DNA of 64,000 nt from Mycolicibacterium frederiksbergense (GTDB taxonomy: Bacteria; Actinomycetota; Actinomycetes; Mycobacteriales; Mycobacteriaceae): assembly GCF_012223425.1 (NCBI RefSeq), contig NZ_CP038799.1:2542001-2606000 (forward strand), read 5' to 3'. The translations under genes and the position numbers were made by a program. Below are positions 41,894-50,800 of the stretch, in pieces; positions within the stretch are counted from its first letter, which is position 1, and each line of letters begins with the position of its first letter. Under the pieces are notes generated by a model. It saw only the letters and a list, made by a program, of their open reading frames with translations, was not told where the DNA came from and searched no databases.

Positions 41894-44032
41894 CTACTCC
41901 GCCGGGGTCACATCCGTCCCGGAGCCCTTGACCGAAGCCTTGGCGCGCTTCTCCGCCCGCACCGCCCGCTTGCCGCGCACGAACCCGGTCGCCGAGATGG
42001 CCGCCGATACCAGCGCGGTCTCACCGTTGACGAGCGGGTGGAAACCGACGCCGGCCCCGCCCCGACCCTTCACCGGAATATCGGCGACTTCGGTGACCTT
42101 CCAAGCCTTTTCGGAGATCGACAGGATCGCTTCACCGTTGCCGCACGATACCGGCAGCGCCGCGATCACCGCGTCGTCTTCGGCGGCGAGCTTCACCCCC
42201 GCCACGCCGTTGCCCGCTGCGCCCTGCGGATTCACCGCAGCCGGGTCGATCCGCAGCACCTTCCCGCGGCGCGTCACCAGCGCCAGGTGGTAGCCGTCGG
42301 CCAGCACACCCGATGCCAGCAGCCCGGTGATATCCGGTGCCACCGGGATATCGCGGATCTTGTAGGGCAGGCCGTTGCCGTTGGTGAACTTGATCCGCCC
42401 GTCGGTCCACACCGCCCAGCCCAGCCCTGAGCTGAGCAGTTCGCCGTGGCTGTCGGAGAACACGCCGCGGTCATCGAGACGCCAGGCGGTGTTGACCTTC
42501 TTCTCGCGGGGCCCGTCCTCGTCGGACCCGGCGGTGACCGGTGCCGCGTCGGGGTCCAGCACGGTGCGCCGGTCGAACTCGGGCGCCTTGAACAGTTTGG
42601 CGGTCTCCACCAGCTCCTTGTCGATCACCTTACGGCGGGCATCGGGGTTGGTCACCAGCTCGGTCAGCTCGATGAACTCGGCGTCCAGCTTGTCCGCTTC
42701 GGCCTGCAGCTCGATGACGTCCAGCTTGGTGAGCCGCCGAAGCTGCAGCGCCAGAACGTAATTTGCCTGCTCTTCGTCGATCGAGAAGCGATCCTGTAGG
42801 CCGAGGCGGGCATCGTCGACGGTATCGGAGTTACGGATCACCGCGACCGCGGCGTCGATGTCCAGGTGAATGATCATCAGACCGCTGACCAGGTGCCGCC
42901 GCGCGGTGACCTTCTCCAGTCGGTATTCGCTGCGGCGCAACACCACCGAGTCGCGCAGGTGCAGGAACGCGCCGATCAGTTCCCGCACCGTCCACCAGCG
43001 CGGCACCCGGTCCTCGTCGAGCGCGACCAGGCTGGCCGCGAACGTCGATTCCAGCGGCGTCAGCGCGAGCAACTGGTCTCGGATCGTCTCGGCGCTGTGT
43101 CCGCGCTTGGCGGTGACCACGATGCGTAGTCCGTTCCGACGGTCGGTCAGGTCCGACATGTCGGCCACCCCCGACATCTCCCCGGATTCGACCAGCGCCC
43201 GGATACGTTCCTGCACAGTGTTGCTCGCGACCCCAGGCGGCAGCTCGGTGACGATGACGTTCTTGCCGTCCACCGACACCGTGCCGCGTACCGTGAGCTG
43301 CCCGCGTCCGGTGGTGATGTACTCCCGCAGCCCCGCGGTGCCCACCACGGTGGCCCCACATCCCCAGTCGGGGCCCGGAATGAGCTTCATCAAGGTGTCG
43401 TCAGTCGTGTTCGGCCGCGCCAGCAGCGCCCGGCAGGCGGCCATGATCTCGCGCGGATTGTGCGCGGGCACCTTGGTGGCCCAGCCCTCGGCGATGCCGA
43501 CGGCGCCGTTGCACAGCAGCACCGGCCACTGGGCCGGCAGCATGGTCGGTTCGATCCACTCACCGTCGAACGTCGAGACCATCGGTACGGCGTGGTCATC
43601 GAGTTCGGCGGTCAGCGCGGCCCCGGGCGCCGACAACCGCATCTCGGTGTACCGGTCGGCGGCGGGAATGTCGCCCTGGATGCGGGGGAAAGCGCCCTGT
43701 CCGTCAATCACTTTCACGCGCTGGAACTCCGCGGCCATCAGCGCCGCTGCCCCGTACATGGACGCGCCGCCGTGCGGGTGCAGGTTTCCGGTGACCGCCG
43801 AGCACACCTTCGAGGACTTCTGCGGCTTGTTTCCGGGCAGCAGCCTCGAGTCGTGCATCTGGTAGAGCAGGCGTCGCTGGCCGGGTTTGAGCCCGTCGAA
43901 CGCCGACGGGATGGCGCGGTCGCTGACGCTGTAGAGCGCGAACGTCAGCTGGTAGTGGTTCCAGTAGTCATCGGCGCTCTGGTCGAGCACCAGATCGGGA
44001 TTCTGCTCCGGAAGGTCCAGGGTGGCGGTCAC
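41894..44032 (-). CDS. Divergent GyrA/ParC-like type II topoisomerase subunit (TopoM-like)
   Basis: The 712-residue protein has the breakage-reunion domain of GyrA/ParC: LKPGQRRLLYQMHDSRL, HPHGGASMYGAA, and PAADRYTEMRLS, where Tyr128 with Arg127 forms the covalent DNA link. The C-terminal part has beta-pinwheel-like repeats (LVTRRGKVLRIDP, KGRGGAGVGFHP), the latter only a degenerate match to the GyrA box QRRGGKG. It is much shorter than gyrase A (about 840 residues). It pairs with the GyrB-like gene 12 bases upstream. M. smegmatis has such an extra pair with unusual supercoiling behaviour. Confidence 0.85.
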   Translation of the reverse strand: MTATLDLPEQNPDLVLDQSADDYWNHYQLTFALYSVSDRAIPSAFDGLKPGQRRLLYQMHDSRLLPGNKPQKSSKVCSAVTGNLHPHGGASMYGAAALMAAEFQRVKVIDGQGAFPRIQGDIPAADRYTEMRLSAPGAALTAELDDHAVPMVSTFDGEWIEPTMLPAQWPVLLCNGAVGIAEGWATKVPAHNPREIMAACRALLARPNTTDDTLMKLIPGPDWGCGATVVGTAGLREYITTGRGQLTVRGTVSVDGKNVIVTELPPGVASNTVQERIRALVESGEMSGVADMSDLTDRRNGLRIVVTAKRGHSAETIRDQLLALTPLESTFAASLVALDEDRVPRWWTVRELIGAFLHLRDSVVLRRSEYRLEKVTARRHLVSGLMIIHLDIDAAVAVIRNSDTVDDARLGLQDRFSIDEEQANYVLALQLRRLTKLDVIELQAEADKLDAEFIELTELVTNPDARRKVIDKELVETAKLFKAPEFDRRTVLDPDAAPVTAGSDEDGPREKKVNTAWRLDDRGVFSDSHGELLSSGLGWAVWTDGRIKFTNGNGLPYKIRDIPVAPDITGLLASGVLADGYHLALVTRRGKVLRIDPAAVNPQGAAGNGVAGVKLAAEDDAVIAALPVSCGNGEAILSISEKAWKVTEVADIPVKGRGGAGVGFHPLVNGETALVSAAISATGFVRGKRAVRAEKRAKASVKGSGTDVTPAE

Positions 44033-44044
44033 AGTACTTTCTTC

Positions 44045-46078
44045 CTAGCTCAAGTCCAGCGCGGCGGTGTCGACACGGGCGGCGACATCGGCCATCCAGG
44101 TACGCCGGCCCTCCGGTGGTCCGCCGAACAGGGTGTGGTGCAGCTTGGCGTCACCGTCGTCGAGGTGCACCCGAATCACGGTGCGCCGCTGCGGATCCAG
44201 CACGGTGTTCCAGAAATCATCGGCGTCCATCTCGCCGAGGCCCTTGTTCCGTTGCACTTCCACTTTGCGTTTGGAGGTGGCCTTCAGTTGGGCCACCGCG
44301 GTATCACGCTCGGACTCGTCCTGGCAGTAGATGCGTTCATTGCCGTCTTTGACCACGAACAGCGGCGGCAGCGTCACATAGACCATCCCGGCTTCCACCA
44401 GTGGCCGGTAGAAGTCCAGAAACATCGAGATGAGGCTGGAGTTGATGTTGCCGCCGTCGGGGTCGGCGTCGGAGGCGAACAGGATGCGGTCGTAGCGGCA
44501 CTGCTCGGGGTCGCAGTGCTCACGCACCCCGCAGCCCAGGATGCGTTCGATCGAATCGAATTCGTCCTTGACCCGCGCCTTGTTGACGGTGAACCCATAG
44601 ACGTTGGGCGGCTTGCCTTTCAGTGGGAAGGCGGCCTGGAATGTGGCGTCGCGGGCCGCCTTGATGGTGCCCAGCGCCGAGTCGCCCTCGCACAGAAACA
44701 ATTCGGCGCCCGACCCGCGTCCGGTTTCCCGGCTGGGCAGCAGCTTCGGCGGCAATGACAGGTTGGTGCCCAGCCCCTTGGCCTTCGAGGCCGCCCGGGA
44801 CCGGGCCTTGGCGCCCTCGGCGCTGCGTCGTGCCCGCGCCGATTCCAGGGCCAGCTTCGTCCACAACGACACGGCGTCGCCGTTGGCCGGATTGGCCGCC
44901 CAGATGGTGACGCTGCGCGCCACATCCGGGGCCATGGCCAGGTTGAGCGATCGTGAGGACACCGCGGTCTTGGCCTGCGAGTCCCAGGCCACGTCGGGGG
45001 CGCGGGTGTCGACGGCCAGTGCGGTCACGGCCACGAAATCCTGTGGCTCCGGGCCGTCCTCACCTTTGGCCAGGCCGAGATCACGAATCCGGGAGGCGCG
45101 GTCGGCCAGCGCTTCGGACAGTCCCTTCATCGCGGCCGTCAGGTGGGACCCGCCGCCCGGGGTGCGCACGGTGTTGCAGAACGCGGCGATGGTGGCGGGT
45201 TCTGCCGGTCCGGCGGTCAAGGACCAGCGGAACGGCGTGGGACCGCGGCCGGTGGTGTATTCGCCCCGGCCCTCCACGACGGCGCGGACGCCGGGCAGGG
45301 GAGTGCCCGCCGCGGTGCACATCAGGTCCAGGAGGGTGTCGCTGCCCCACGGGCCGCTGAACGGTTCGAGCAATGCCGGCGGCACCTCTTGGCCGGGCCA
45401 GCCTTCGTCGACCACCATCAGGTGCACACCGGGGGACATCCGCGCGGCGGCGTGCGCACGCAGCAGCACCTCACCGACGTCCACGGTCGAGTCGGGCACC
45501 ACGATCGGGTCGAACAGGATGCGCACCGTGGTGCCGTGCGCGTCCGGCTTGCGGTTACCGGTGCCGCGCAGCTTCTGGTTGTCGGCGCGGGTGAACGGCG
45601 CGTCCGGGTCGAACTCGTTGCCTTCGAACGAACCGGGGTAGCCCGCGCCGAAGCTCTGCAGGTAGGTCTTGCCGGCGCGGCGCACGGTCACGTCGGTACG
45701 CGCCGAGATGAACACCGCTGCTGCGGCGCCGATCCCGTTGAGGCCGGCACCGGTGCTGGCGGCATCGGAATGCTCGGAGAACTTTCCACCGGCGCGCGCC
45801 GTGCCCAGGGTCTTGACGATGCCGTTCTTGCCGGTGGTCGGGTCGGAGTCCACCGGCAGGCCGCGGCCGTCGTCGTCGACGCTCACAGACCCGTCGGCGT
45901 GCAGGGTGATCGTGACGGTCGAGCCGCCGTGACTCGGGACTGCGACCTCTTCGATCGCGTTGTCGATGATCTCGCGCAGGGCGGTGTTGAGCACATCGAG
46001 GCCCAGGTTCACCGCCGGCCGCAGGCGCGTGTGCTGGACATCGTCGAGCTCGGTGATGTCTGCGGCGTTGTAACTCAC
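44045..46078 (-). CDS. Divergent GyrB/ParE-like type II topoisomerase subunit (TopoN-like)
   Basis: The 677-residue protein has a GHKL ATPase (EIIDNAIEE at 36-44, VDDDGRGLP at 67-75, TGAGLNGIGAA at 109-119), a transducer region and a TOPRIM domain with LCEGDSALGTIKAARD near 460 and FASDADPDGGNINSS near 530. Standard GyrB has GLHGVG, EGDSAGG and DADVDGAHI at these sites, so this is a clearly separate lineage. NKGLGEMDADDFW near the C-terminus is kept. GTG 46078 is chosen because GGAGAC lies upstream and the protein then begins before the ATPase. It forms an operon with the GyrA-like gene. Confidence 0.86.
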   Translation of the reverse strand: MSYNAADITELDDVQHTRLRPAVNLGLDVLNTALREIIDNAIEEVAVPSHGGSTVTITLHADGSVSVDDDGRGLPVDSDPTTGKNGIVKTLGTARAGGKFSEHSDAASTGAGLNGIGAAAAVFISARTDVTVRRAGKTYLQSFGAGYPGSFEGNEFDPDAPFTRADNQKLRGTGNRKPDAHGTTVRILFDPIVVPDSTVDVGEVLLRAHAAARMSPGVHLMVVDEGWPGQEVPPALLEPFSGPWGSDTLLDLMCTAAGTPLPGVRAVVEGRGEYTTGRGPTPFRWSLTAGPAEPATIAAFCNTVRTPGGGSHLTAAMKGLSEALADRASRIRDLGLAKGEDGPEPQDFVAVTALAVDTRAPDVAWDSQAKTAVSSRSLNLAMAPDVARSVTIWAANPANGDAVSLWTKLALESARARRSAEGAKARSRAASKAKGLGTNLSLPPKLLPSRETGRGSGAELFLCEGDSALGTIKAARDATFQAAFPLKGKPPNVYGFTVNKARVKDEFDSIERILGCGVREHCDPEQCRYDRILFASDADPDGGNINSSLISMFLDFYRPLVEAGMVYVTLPPLFVVKDGNERIYCQDESERDTAVAQLKATSKRKVEVQRNKGLGEMDADDFWNTVLDPQRRTVIRVHLDDGDAKLHHTLFGGPPEGRRTWMADVAARVDTAALDLS

Positions 46079-46324
46079 TGCTCGTTGTCTCCGTCTGGGC
46101 CGGGTGGCGGTAGGACCGAAACGTGCAGGTCCTGTTGTTATCAGTGTGCCCCGTGTTCTGGGTTCTACTCGGCAAGCACGGGTGTGCCGGGGAAATGGTA
46201 ATCGGCCCGTGCGACATCGCCGCGCATCCCTGCCGGCGCCCACTGCGTGCTCGGCCTCGCTATGGCGTTCCGATGTGACGCCTATCTACGATCGTGGAGA
46301 CATCCACCGGACCCCGGAGTAGCC

Positions 46325-47317
46325 ATGCCGTTGATCGCCCTCGAGGAGCACTACGCGTGGGATCCGGCCAGCAGTGGCAACGTCGTGGCCGGTTGGCTGA
46401 AGACGCACAACCAACTGGGCTATGACCGGTTGTATGACAGGGGCCCGCTTCGTCTCGAGCAGATGGACGCCGGCGGTATCGACTTCCAGATCCTGTCGCT
46501 GTTCGATCCGGGGGTTCAGGACGAGACCGACGTCGGGCGCGCCGTCGACCTCGCCCGGCGCGCCAACGACGACCTGGCTGATACCGTCCGCGCGACGCCG
46601 AACCGATTCGGCGGATTCGCCACGCTGGCCACCCAGGACCCGGCGTCCGCGGCGGTCGAACTGGGGCGTGCGGTCACCGACCTGGGGCTCGTCGGCGCGT
46701 TGATCAACGGGCACTCCCAGGGACGCTACCTCGACGACCCGGCGTATGAACCCCTCTTCGCCCGCGCGGAGGCGCTGAGGGCCCCGATCTACCTGCACCC
46801 GACGACGCCGCATCCGGCCGTCATGGACGCCTGGTTCGCCCCGTATGTCGACGACGGGATGCACCTCGCATCGTGGGGTTTCGCCGCTGAAGCGGGCACG
46901 CACGTGCTACGCCTCATCTACTCCGGTTTGTTCGACAAGTTCCCTGGTCTGCAGCTGATCATCGGCCATCTCGGTGAGATGCTGCCGTTCGCCGCCTACC
47001 GGATCGACCGCTACTACGGACTCGGCGGGGAGGGACGTTCGAGCAGAGGTTTGCAGCACCTGCCCTCGGAATATCTGCGTCGCAACGTGCACGTCACGAC
47101 GAGCGGCAACTTCTGCGCCCCGGCATTCGCGTGCACGCTGGAGGTGATGGGCGCCGACCGCGTCATGTATTCGGTGGACTACCCGATGGACGACAATCAG
47201 ACCGGCGCGGAGTTCATGGCGTCGTATCCGATGGATGACGACACCTACCGGAAGGTCAGCTCCGAGAACGCTGTTCGGCTCTTCGGTGACAGGATCCCCG
47301 CGCACATCGGGGCGTAG
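46325..47317 (+). CDS. Amidohydrolase-2 family protein (resorcylate decarboxylase-like)
   Basis: The 330-residue protein matches the amidohydrolase 2 family of metal-dependent decarboxylases and hydrolases: IALEEHYAW at the N-terminus (metal Glu and His region), PIYLHPTTPHP near 158-168, IIGHLGEMLPF near 219-229 and the catalytic-Asp motif MYSVDYPMDD near 281-290. The residues agree with gamma-resorcylate decarboxylase, so non-oxidative decarboxylation of a hydroxybenzoate is a good guess. It is divergent from the topoisomerase pair across 246 bases and convergent with the metallo-beta-lactamase gene, only six bases apart. Confidence 0.82.
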   Translation: MPLIALEEHYAWDPASSGNVVAGWLKTHNQLGYDRLYDRGPLRLEQMDAGGIDFQILSLFDPGVQDETDVGRAVDLARRANDDLADTVRATPNRFGGFATLATQDPASAAVELGRAVTDLGLVGALINGHSQGRYLDDPAYEPLFARAEALRAPIYLHPTTPHPAVMDAWFAPYVDDGMHLASWGFAAEAGTHVLRLIYSGLFDKFPGLQLIIGHLGEMLPFAAYRIDRYYGLGGEGRSSRGLQHLPSEYLRRNVHVTTSGNFCAPAFACTLEVMGADRVMYSVDYPMDDNQTGAEFMASYPMDDDTYRKVSSENAVRLFGDRIPAHIGA

Positions 47318-47323
47318 CGCAGG

Positions 47324-48436
47324 TCAGATCGCGAACACCTGTCCATCGCGCGCGACGGTAAGCCTACCGGAGAAGCTCTTGCCGATGGCGTTCTGCCACT
47401 GCGAATCCGGCAGGTCGGTCGGCTCGTAGTGGCTCAGGATGACGTGTCCGGCGCGGGCCGCCGCAGCTACCTCACCGACCTGCGCGGCCGAGGTGTGCGA
47501 CCGCACCAGATAGCCTGGCGGGAACCGGTTGCCGTAGTAGGCGTCATCGAGGCTGAACTGCGCCTCGTGCACCAAGATGTCGGTGTCGTTGGCGAGGCGG
47601 ATGAGGTTGTCGGACTTGGTGGTGTCCCCGGAAAAGGTCACCGAGACACCAGACTCCTTCAGGTCGAAGCGGAAGGCGAACGCCGGGTAGACGTCGTAGT
47701 GGGACACCAACGTCGCCGTGACAGTCACATTGTCGTCCGACATCACCGGGAACGGCTCCGTCGCTGGGGAGCGGTTCTCGAAATCCGACCCGGGTGGCAC
47801 GGGGATCTCGACGACGTCGAAGAGGCCGGCGATGTCATCGGTACCCATATCGCGGATGAAGATGTTGTTGGTGTACGCGAACGCCTGCTGTAGTGCCCGC
47901 GTGGTGGCGGCCAACCCTGGTGTGGGATCGGCGGCGTCGATCGTTGCGGGATTCGGGTCGCCCACCCGACTCGGCGGAAGCCCGCCGGCCGGCCCCGGTC
48001 CGTAGACCGTGACCGGAACCCTTCCCTTGGCAGCGGTGTAGCCGCCGGACATCAGAAAGGTTCCATAATCGGTGAGGTGGTCGGTGTGCAGGTGGGTGAT
48101 GAACATGCTCTTCAGGTCCTCGAACGTGAACCCCGTATTGGTGAAGGCGTTCAACGAGCCCAGTCCGCAATCGATCTGGTAGACGTCGCGCCCGACCTTG
48201 AGAGCGGTCGAGATGCCGGTTCTGTTCGGCACCGGGGGAGGCCCGGCCTGTACCCCGAGCGTCACCAGTGCGTTCTCGGGCAACGGGGCGGGTCCAGGAT
48301 CGGCTGAACTGCGGGCCGCGGCGTGCAGGGCCACGCCGCCGGCTACCGCCGTCATCGACGCGGCCAGGATGGCCCGGCGCGACAACGCGGGTCCCGGGGA
48401 GTCTTCGTTACCGCAGCCGCACCCCACCCGCGTCAC
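47324..48436 (-). CDS. Tat-exported metallo-beta-lactamase-fold hydrolase
   Basis: From GTG 48436 the protein has 370 residues. A twin-arginine signal (LSRRAILAASMTAVAGG) gives export in folded form. The metal sites are THLHTDHLTDYG, SHYDVYPAFAFR, FSGDTTKSDNL and LSHYEP, as in the RNase Z/arylsulfatase branch of the fold. The exported location argues against tRNA processing, so a phosphodiesterase or aryl-ester substrate is more likely. A TTG at 48475 is an alternative start. A Cys pair CGCG before the Arg pair is unusual but is not a lipobox. Confidence 0.75.
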   Translation of the reverse strand: MTRVGCGCGNEDSPGPALSRRAILAASMTAVAGGVALHAAARSSADPGPAPLPENALVTLGVQAGPPPVPNRTGISTALKVGRDVYQIDCGLGSLNAFTNTGFTFEDLKSMFITHLHTDHLTDYGTFLMSGGYTAAKGRVPVTVYGPGPAGGLPPSRVGDPNPATIDAADPTPGLAATTRALQQAFAYTNNIFIRDMGTDDIAGLFDVVEIPVPPGSDFENRSPATEPFPVMSDDNVTVTATLVSHYDVYPAFAFRFDLKESGVSVTFSGDTTKSDNLIRLANDTDILVHEAQFSLDDAYYGNRFPPGYLVRSHTSAAQVGEVAAAARAGHVILSHYEPTDLPDSQWQNAIGKSFSGRLTVARDGQVFAI

Positions 48437-48508
48437 GTTAGCTGAGGCGGGTCCGGCAGTGCTGTAACCGGCCAAAACGGCACGGCCGGATGGAGGCGGT
48501 TCGAGCAG

Positions 48509-48661
48509 TCAGGTTTCGTCGGCGATCTGGTGGCGGTCCTGATGCCGTCCGGGTGCGTCGGGGTCATCGTTGCGATGCTCCTGCTGCTCCTGCTGTTCGG
48601 CCTGCTCCTCGGTGACCTCGGTGGCGTCTTTGGGCACGCCGCGTGCAGTGTTGTCATTCAT
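48509..48661 (-). CDS. Tiny Gln/Glu-rich protein coupled to the FNT gene
   Basis: A 50-residue ORF starts at ATG 48661, inside the last codons of the FNT gene, so the two overlap by eight bases. It reads TEEQAEQQEQQEH in the middle and HRNDDPDAPGRHQDRHQ after it, a highly hydrophilic helix-prone sequence with no membrane segment. The overlap suggests translational coupling and therefore a real gene. It might be a cytosolic partner of the channel. I recognise no family. Confidence 0.5.
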   Translation of the reverse strand: MNDNTARGVPKDATEVTEEQAEQQEQQEHRNDDPDAPGRHQDRHQIADET

Positions 48662-49505
48662 CGTCGGAGGATGCCCCGCTCGGCGGATTTCCACGCCTGG
48701 CCTCCGTGCGTTCCTCCTCGATGCGGTCCTTGCTGCGCAGCAGCCGCAGCAGCGTGACGAGGCCGAGGCCGCCGGCGACATTGCCGACAAGGACGTAGCC
48801 GAACCAGCCGAGCCAGTCGAGATATCCGAACGGGACCCCCCCGGTGCTCAGCGCGCCGAAGATCAGCAGCGAATCCAGGATGGAGTGGAACATCTGCAGG
48901 CCGGCGAGCAGAAAGGCGCCGGCCACGGCGGCCGCGATCTTGCCGAACACCGAATCGGTGCCGTGCTGCATGCGGGTCATCAGCGTGATCGCCATCCCGC
49001 CGAGCAGGGACAACGCCACCGTTTCCACCGATATCGGGGCTGTGACGAAGTGCGAGGCCGACTCGACGGTCTGCTCGTGCAGCTTGGGGAACGCCCGCAT
49101 GATCAGCCACATCAGCACCCACCCGCCGGCGAGATTGGCGACCAGGGTGCCGCTCCAGAGTTTGAGCAGCTGTCGGCCACTGGCCCTTTTCGCGGCCACG
49201 GTGGTGATCGGGATGAGGAATCCCTCGGTGAACAACTCGCTGCGGCCGAGCAACAGTGCCAGGAAGCCGATCGAGAACGCGAGCCCGGCAAGTAGGTGAT
49301 CACCGGTGGCGTGCAGCACCGAGAGGTACGCGAGCACCCCCATCGCCACTTCGGTACCACCGAAGAACCCGGTCACCAGCACCTCGCGCCAGCTGCGGTG
49401 CAGGCGCTGAGTGCCTTCGTCGACCATCCGGTTGAAGGCATCCTCCAACTCGTCCTCGATCGGACTGCCGGAACTGCCCAGATCGCGCTGGCTCGTCCTG
49501 CTCAT
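48654..49505 (-). CDS. Formate/nitrite transporter (FNT) family channel
   Basis: The 283-residue membrane protein has six hydrophobic segments. The family marks include FFGGTEVAMGVLAYL, GRSELFTEGFLIPITTV, where a Leu/Phe constriction lies, SGTLVANLAGGWVLMWL, and GYVLVGNVAGGLGLV in the last helix. Members carry formate, nitrite, hydrosulfide or lactate as a homopentamer; the cargo here is unknown. A charged N-terminal extension of about 50 residues precedes the first helix. ATG 49505 is chosen over longer starts because AGGA is correctly spaced before it. Divergent from the ligase gene. Confidence 0.85.
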   Translation of the reverse strand: MSRTSQRDLGSSGSPIEDELEDAFNRMVDEGTQRLHRSWREVLVTGFFGGTEVAMGVLAYLSVLHATGDHLLAGLAFSIGFLALLLGRSELFTEGFLIPITTVAAKRASGRQLLKLWSGTLVANLAGGWVLMWLIMRAFPKLHEQTVESASHFVTAPISVETVALSLLGGMAITLMTRMQHGTDSVFGKIAAAVAGAFLLAGLQMFHSILDSLLIFGALSTGGVPFGYLDWLGWFGYVLVGNVAGGLGLVTLLRLLRSKDRIEEERTEARRGNPPSGASSDDE

Positions 49506-49612
49506 GGACATCCTCACGATCGGGTGATGGGGTGACGCGACGGAGTACCCCACCCAGCCTTGCGCCAATCAAGGCGGAAAGCGTTGGCAAACAGAAATTC
49601 TCACATCAGCTC

Positions 49613-49640
49613 GCCCGTTTGGTGCCGCCGAAAAACGGGC
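49613..49640. promoter_or_regulatory. Inverted repeat in the FNT / ligase divergent gap
   Basis: GCCCGTTT and AAACGGGC form a perfect 8-bp inverted repeat separated by 12 bases, about 60 bases before the ligase start. It may be an operator or an RNA stem; no regulator is adjacent. Confidence 0.4.
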
Positions 49641-49699
49641 AATCCAGCTAGCGCGCAGGGACCCCTGGGCCGACACAGGGTCAATCGTTCGGGGAGATC

Positions 49700-50800
49700 A
49701 TGTCCAACCATCCCACCTTCGGTGTGGAAGAAGAGTTTCTGCTCATCGATCCGGACTCGGGTGAGCCGGTCCCGCTCAATACGCGGGTCGCCGAGATCGC
49801 GAAGGCCGATGGTGTGGAGCTGCAGCTGGAGCTGACCAGCTGTCAGGTGGAGACCGCCACCGAGGTCGCCGACACCGTCGCCGGCCTGCGGTCCCAACTC
49901 CAACGATTGCGGCGGGTCGCCGGCACTGCAGCCGACGCCGCCGGGGCCCGGCTGTTGGCCGTCGGATTACCGCCGACGCTCCCGCGCCAGTTCCCGATCA
50001 CGGACACGCCGCGCTACGGCCGTATCGCGAAGCAGTTCGGGATGATTGCGCACGAACAGGGCATCAGTGGCTGCCATGTGCACGTCGCGGTACCGAACCG
50101 AGCCGCGGCGATCCGGGTCAGCAACCGGATTAGGCAGTGGTTGCCGTTGCTGTTGGCGCTGACCGCCAACTCGGCGATCTACCGCAACGCCGACAGCGGC
50201 CATGCCAGCTGGCGTCACGTGCTGTGGTCGCGGTGGCCGAGCGCCGGTCCGCCGCCGTACTTCGATTCGCTCGACGATTACGACGGCGCGGTCCAGATGA
50301 TGCAGGACATCGGCGCGATGCTCGACGACGGCATGGTCTATTGGGACGTTCGCCCGTCGGCGAACTTCCCGACGGTGGAGGTGCGCGTCTCCGATGTTCC
50401 GGCCACGATTGCCGAGTCGGTGCTGCTGGCGGCACTGACCCGCGGCGCGGTGATGACAGCACTGGAGGAGGACGAACGCGGTGTCGGCGTCTCGCCCATC
50501 GCCTCGCACGCGGTGGATGCGGCGTACTGGAAATCCGCGCACGACGGACTGGACGGGCAGGCGGTGGACCTGCTGGGCGGTTACGGTGCCGCACCTGCCT
50601 ACGAACTGCTCCGGGCCTTCGTCGACATGATCGCACCGGCATTACGCAGGGTCGGCGACCTGGAGTTCGTCACCGACGAGTTGAGTCGCATTCATGAACA
50701 GGGCAACGGCGCCATGCGTCAGCGCGCCGCCTGGGAACGCCGCGGTCAGGTGTCCGATGTGATCGAGTCGTCCGCGGCGGCCACGGTCGAGGGCTGCTGA
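49700..50800 (+). CDS. YbdK-type carboxylate-amine ligase (glutamate-cysteine ligase 2 family)
   Basis: The 366-residue protein matches the GCS2/YbdK family: TFGVEEEFLLID at 6-17 (metal-binding Glu residues), LELTSCQVE at 43-51, GCHVHVAVPN near 124-133 and YWDVRPSANFPTVEVRVSD near 214-232. YbdK joins glutamate to cysteine slowly in E. coli, and mycobacteria have a homologue (Rv0433-like). Since mycothiol is the main thiol here, the true substrate may differ. Its last 55 bases overlap the 3' end of the opposite-strand dikinase gene. Confidence 0.86.
   Translation: MSNHPTFGVEEEFLLIDPDSGEPVPLNTRVAEIAKADGVELQLELTSCQVETATEVADTVAGLRSQLQRLRRVAGTAADAAGARLLAVGLPPTLPRQFPITDTPRYGRIAKQFGMIAHEQGISGCHVHVAVPNRAAAIRVSNRIRQWLPLLLALTANSAIYRNADSGHASWRHVLWSRWPSAGPPPYFDSLDDYDGAVQMMQDIGAMLDDGMVYWDVRPSANFPTVEVRVSDVPATIAESVLLAALTRGAVMTALEEDERGVGVSPIASHAVDAAYWKSAHDGLDGQAVDLLGGYGAAPAYELLRAFVDMIAPALRRVGDLEFVTDELSRIHEQGNGAMRQRAAWERRGQVSDVIESSAAATVEGC

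Noticed and set aside
49480..49600. SigF-like promoter (GTTT ... GGGTAC) upstream of the FNT gene
   Set aside because: The spacing between the elements is far from the usual 15-17 bases and the nearer GATTG match is weak.
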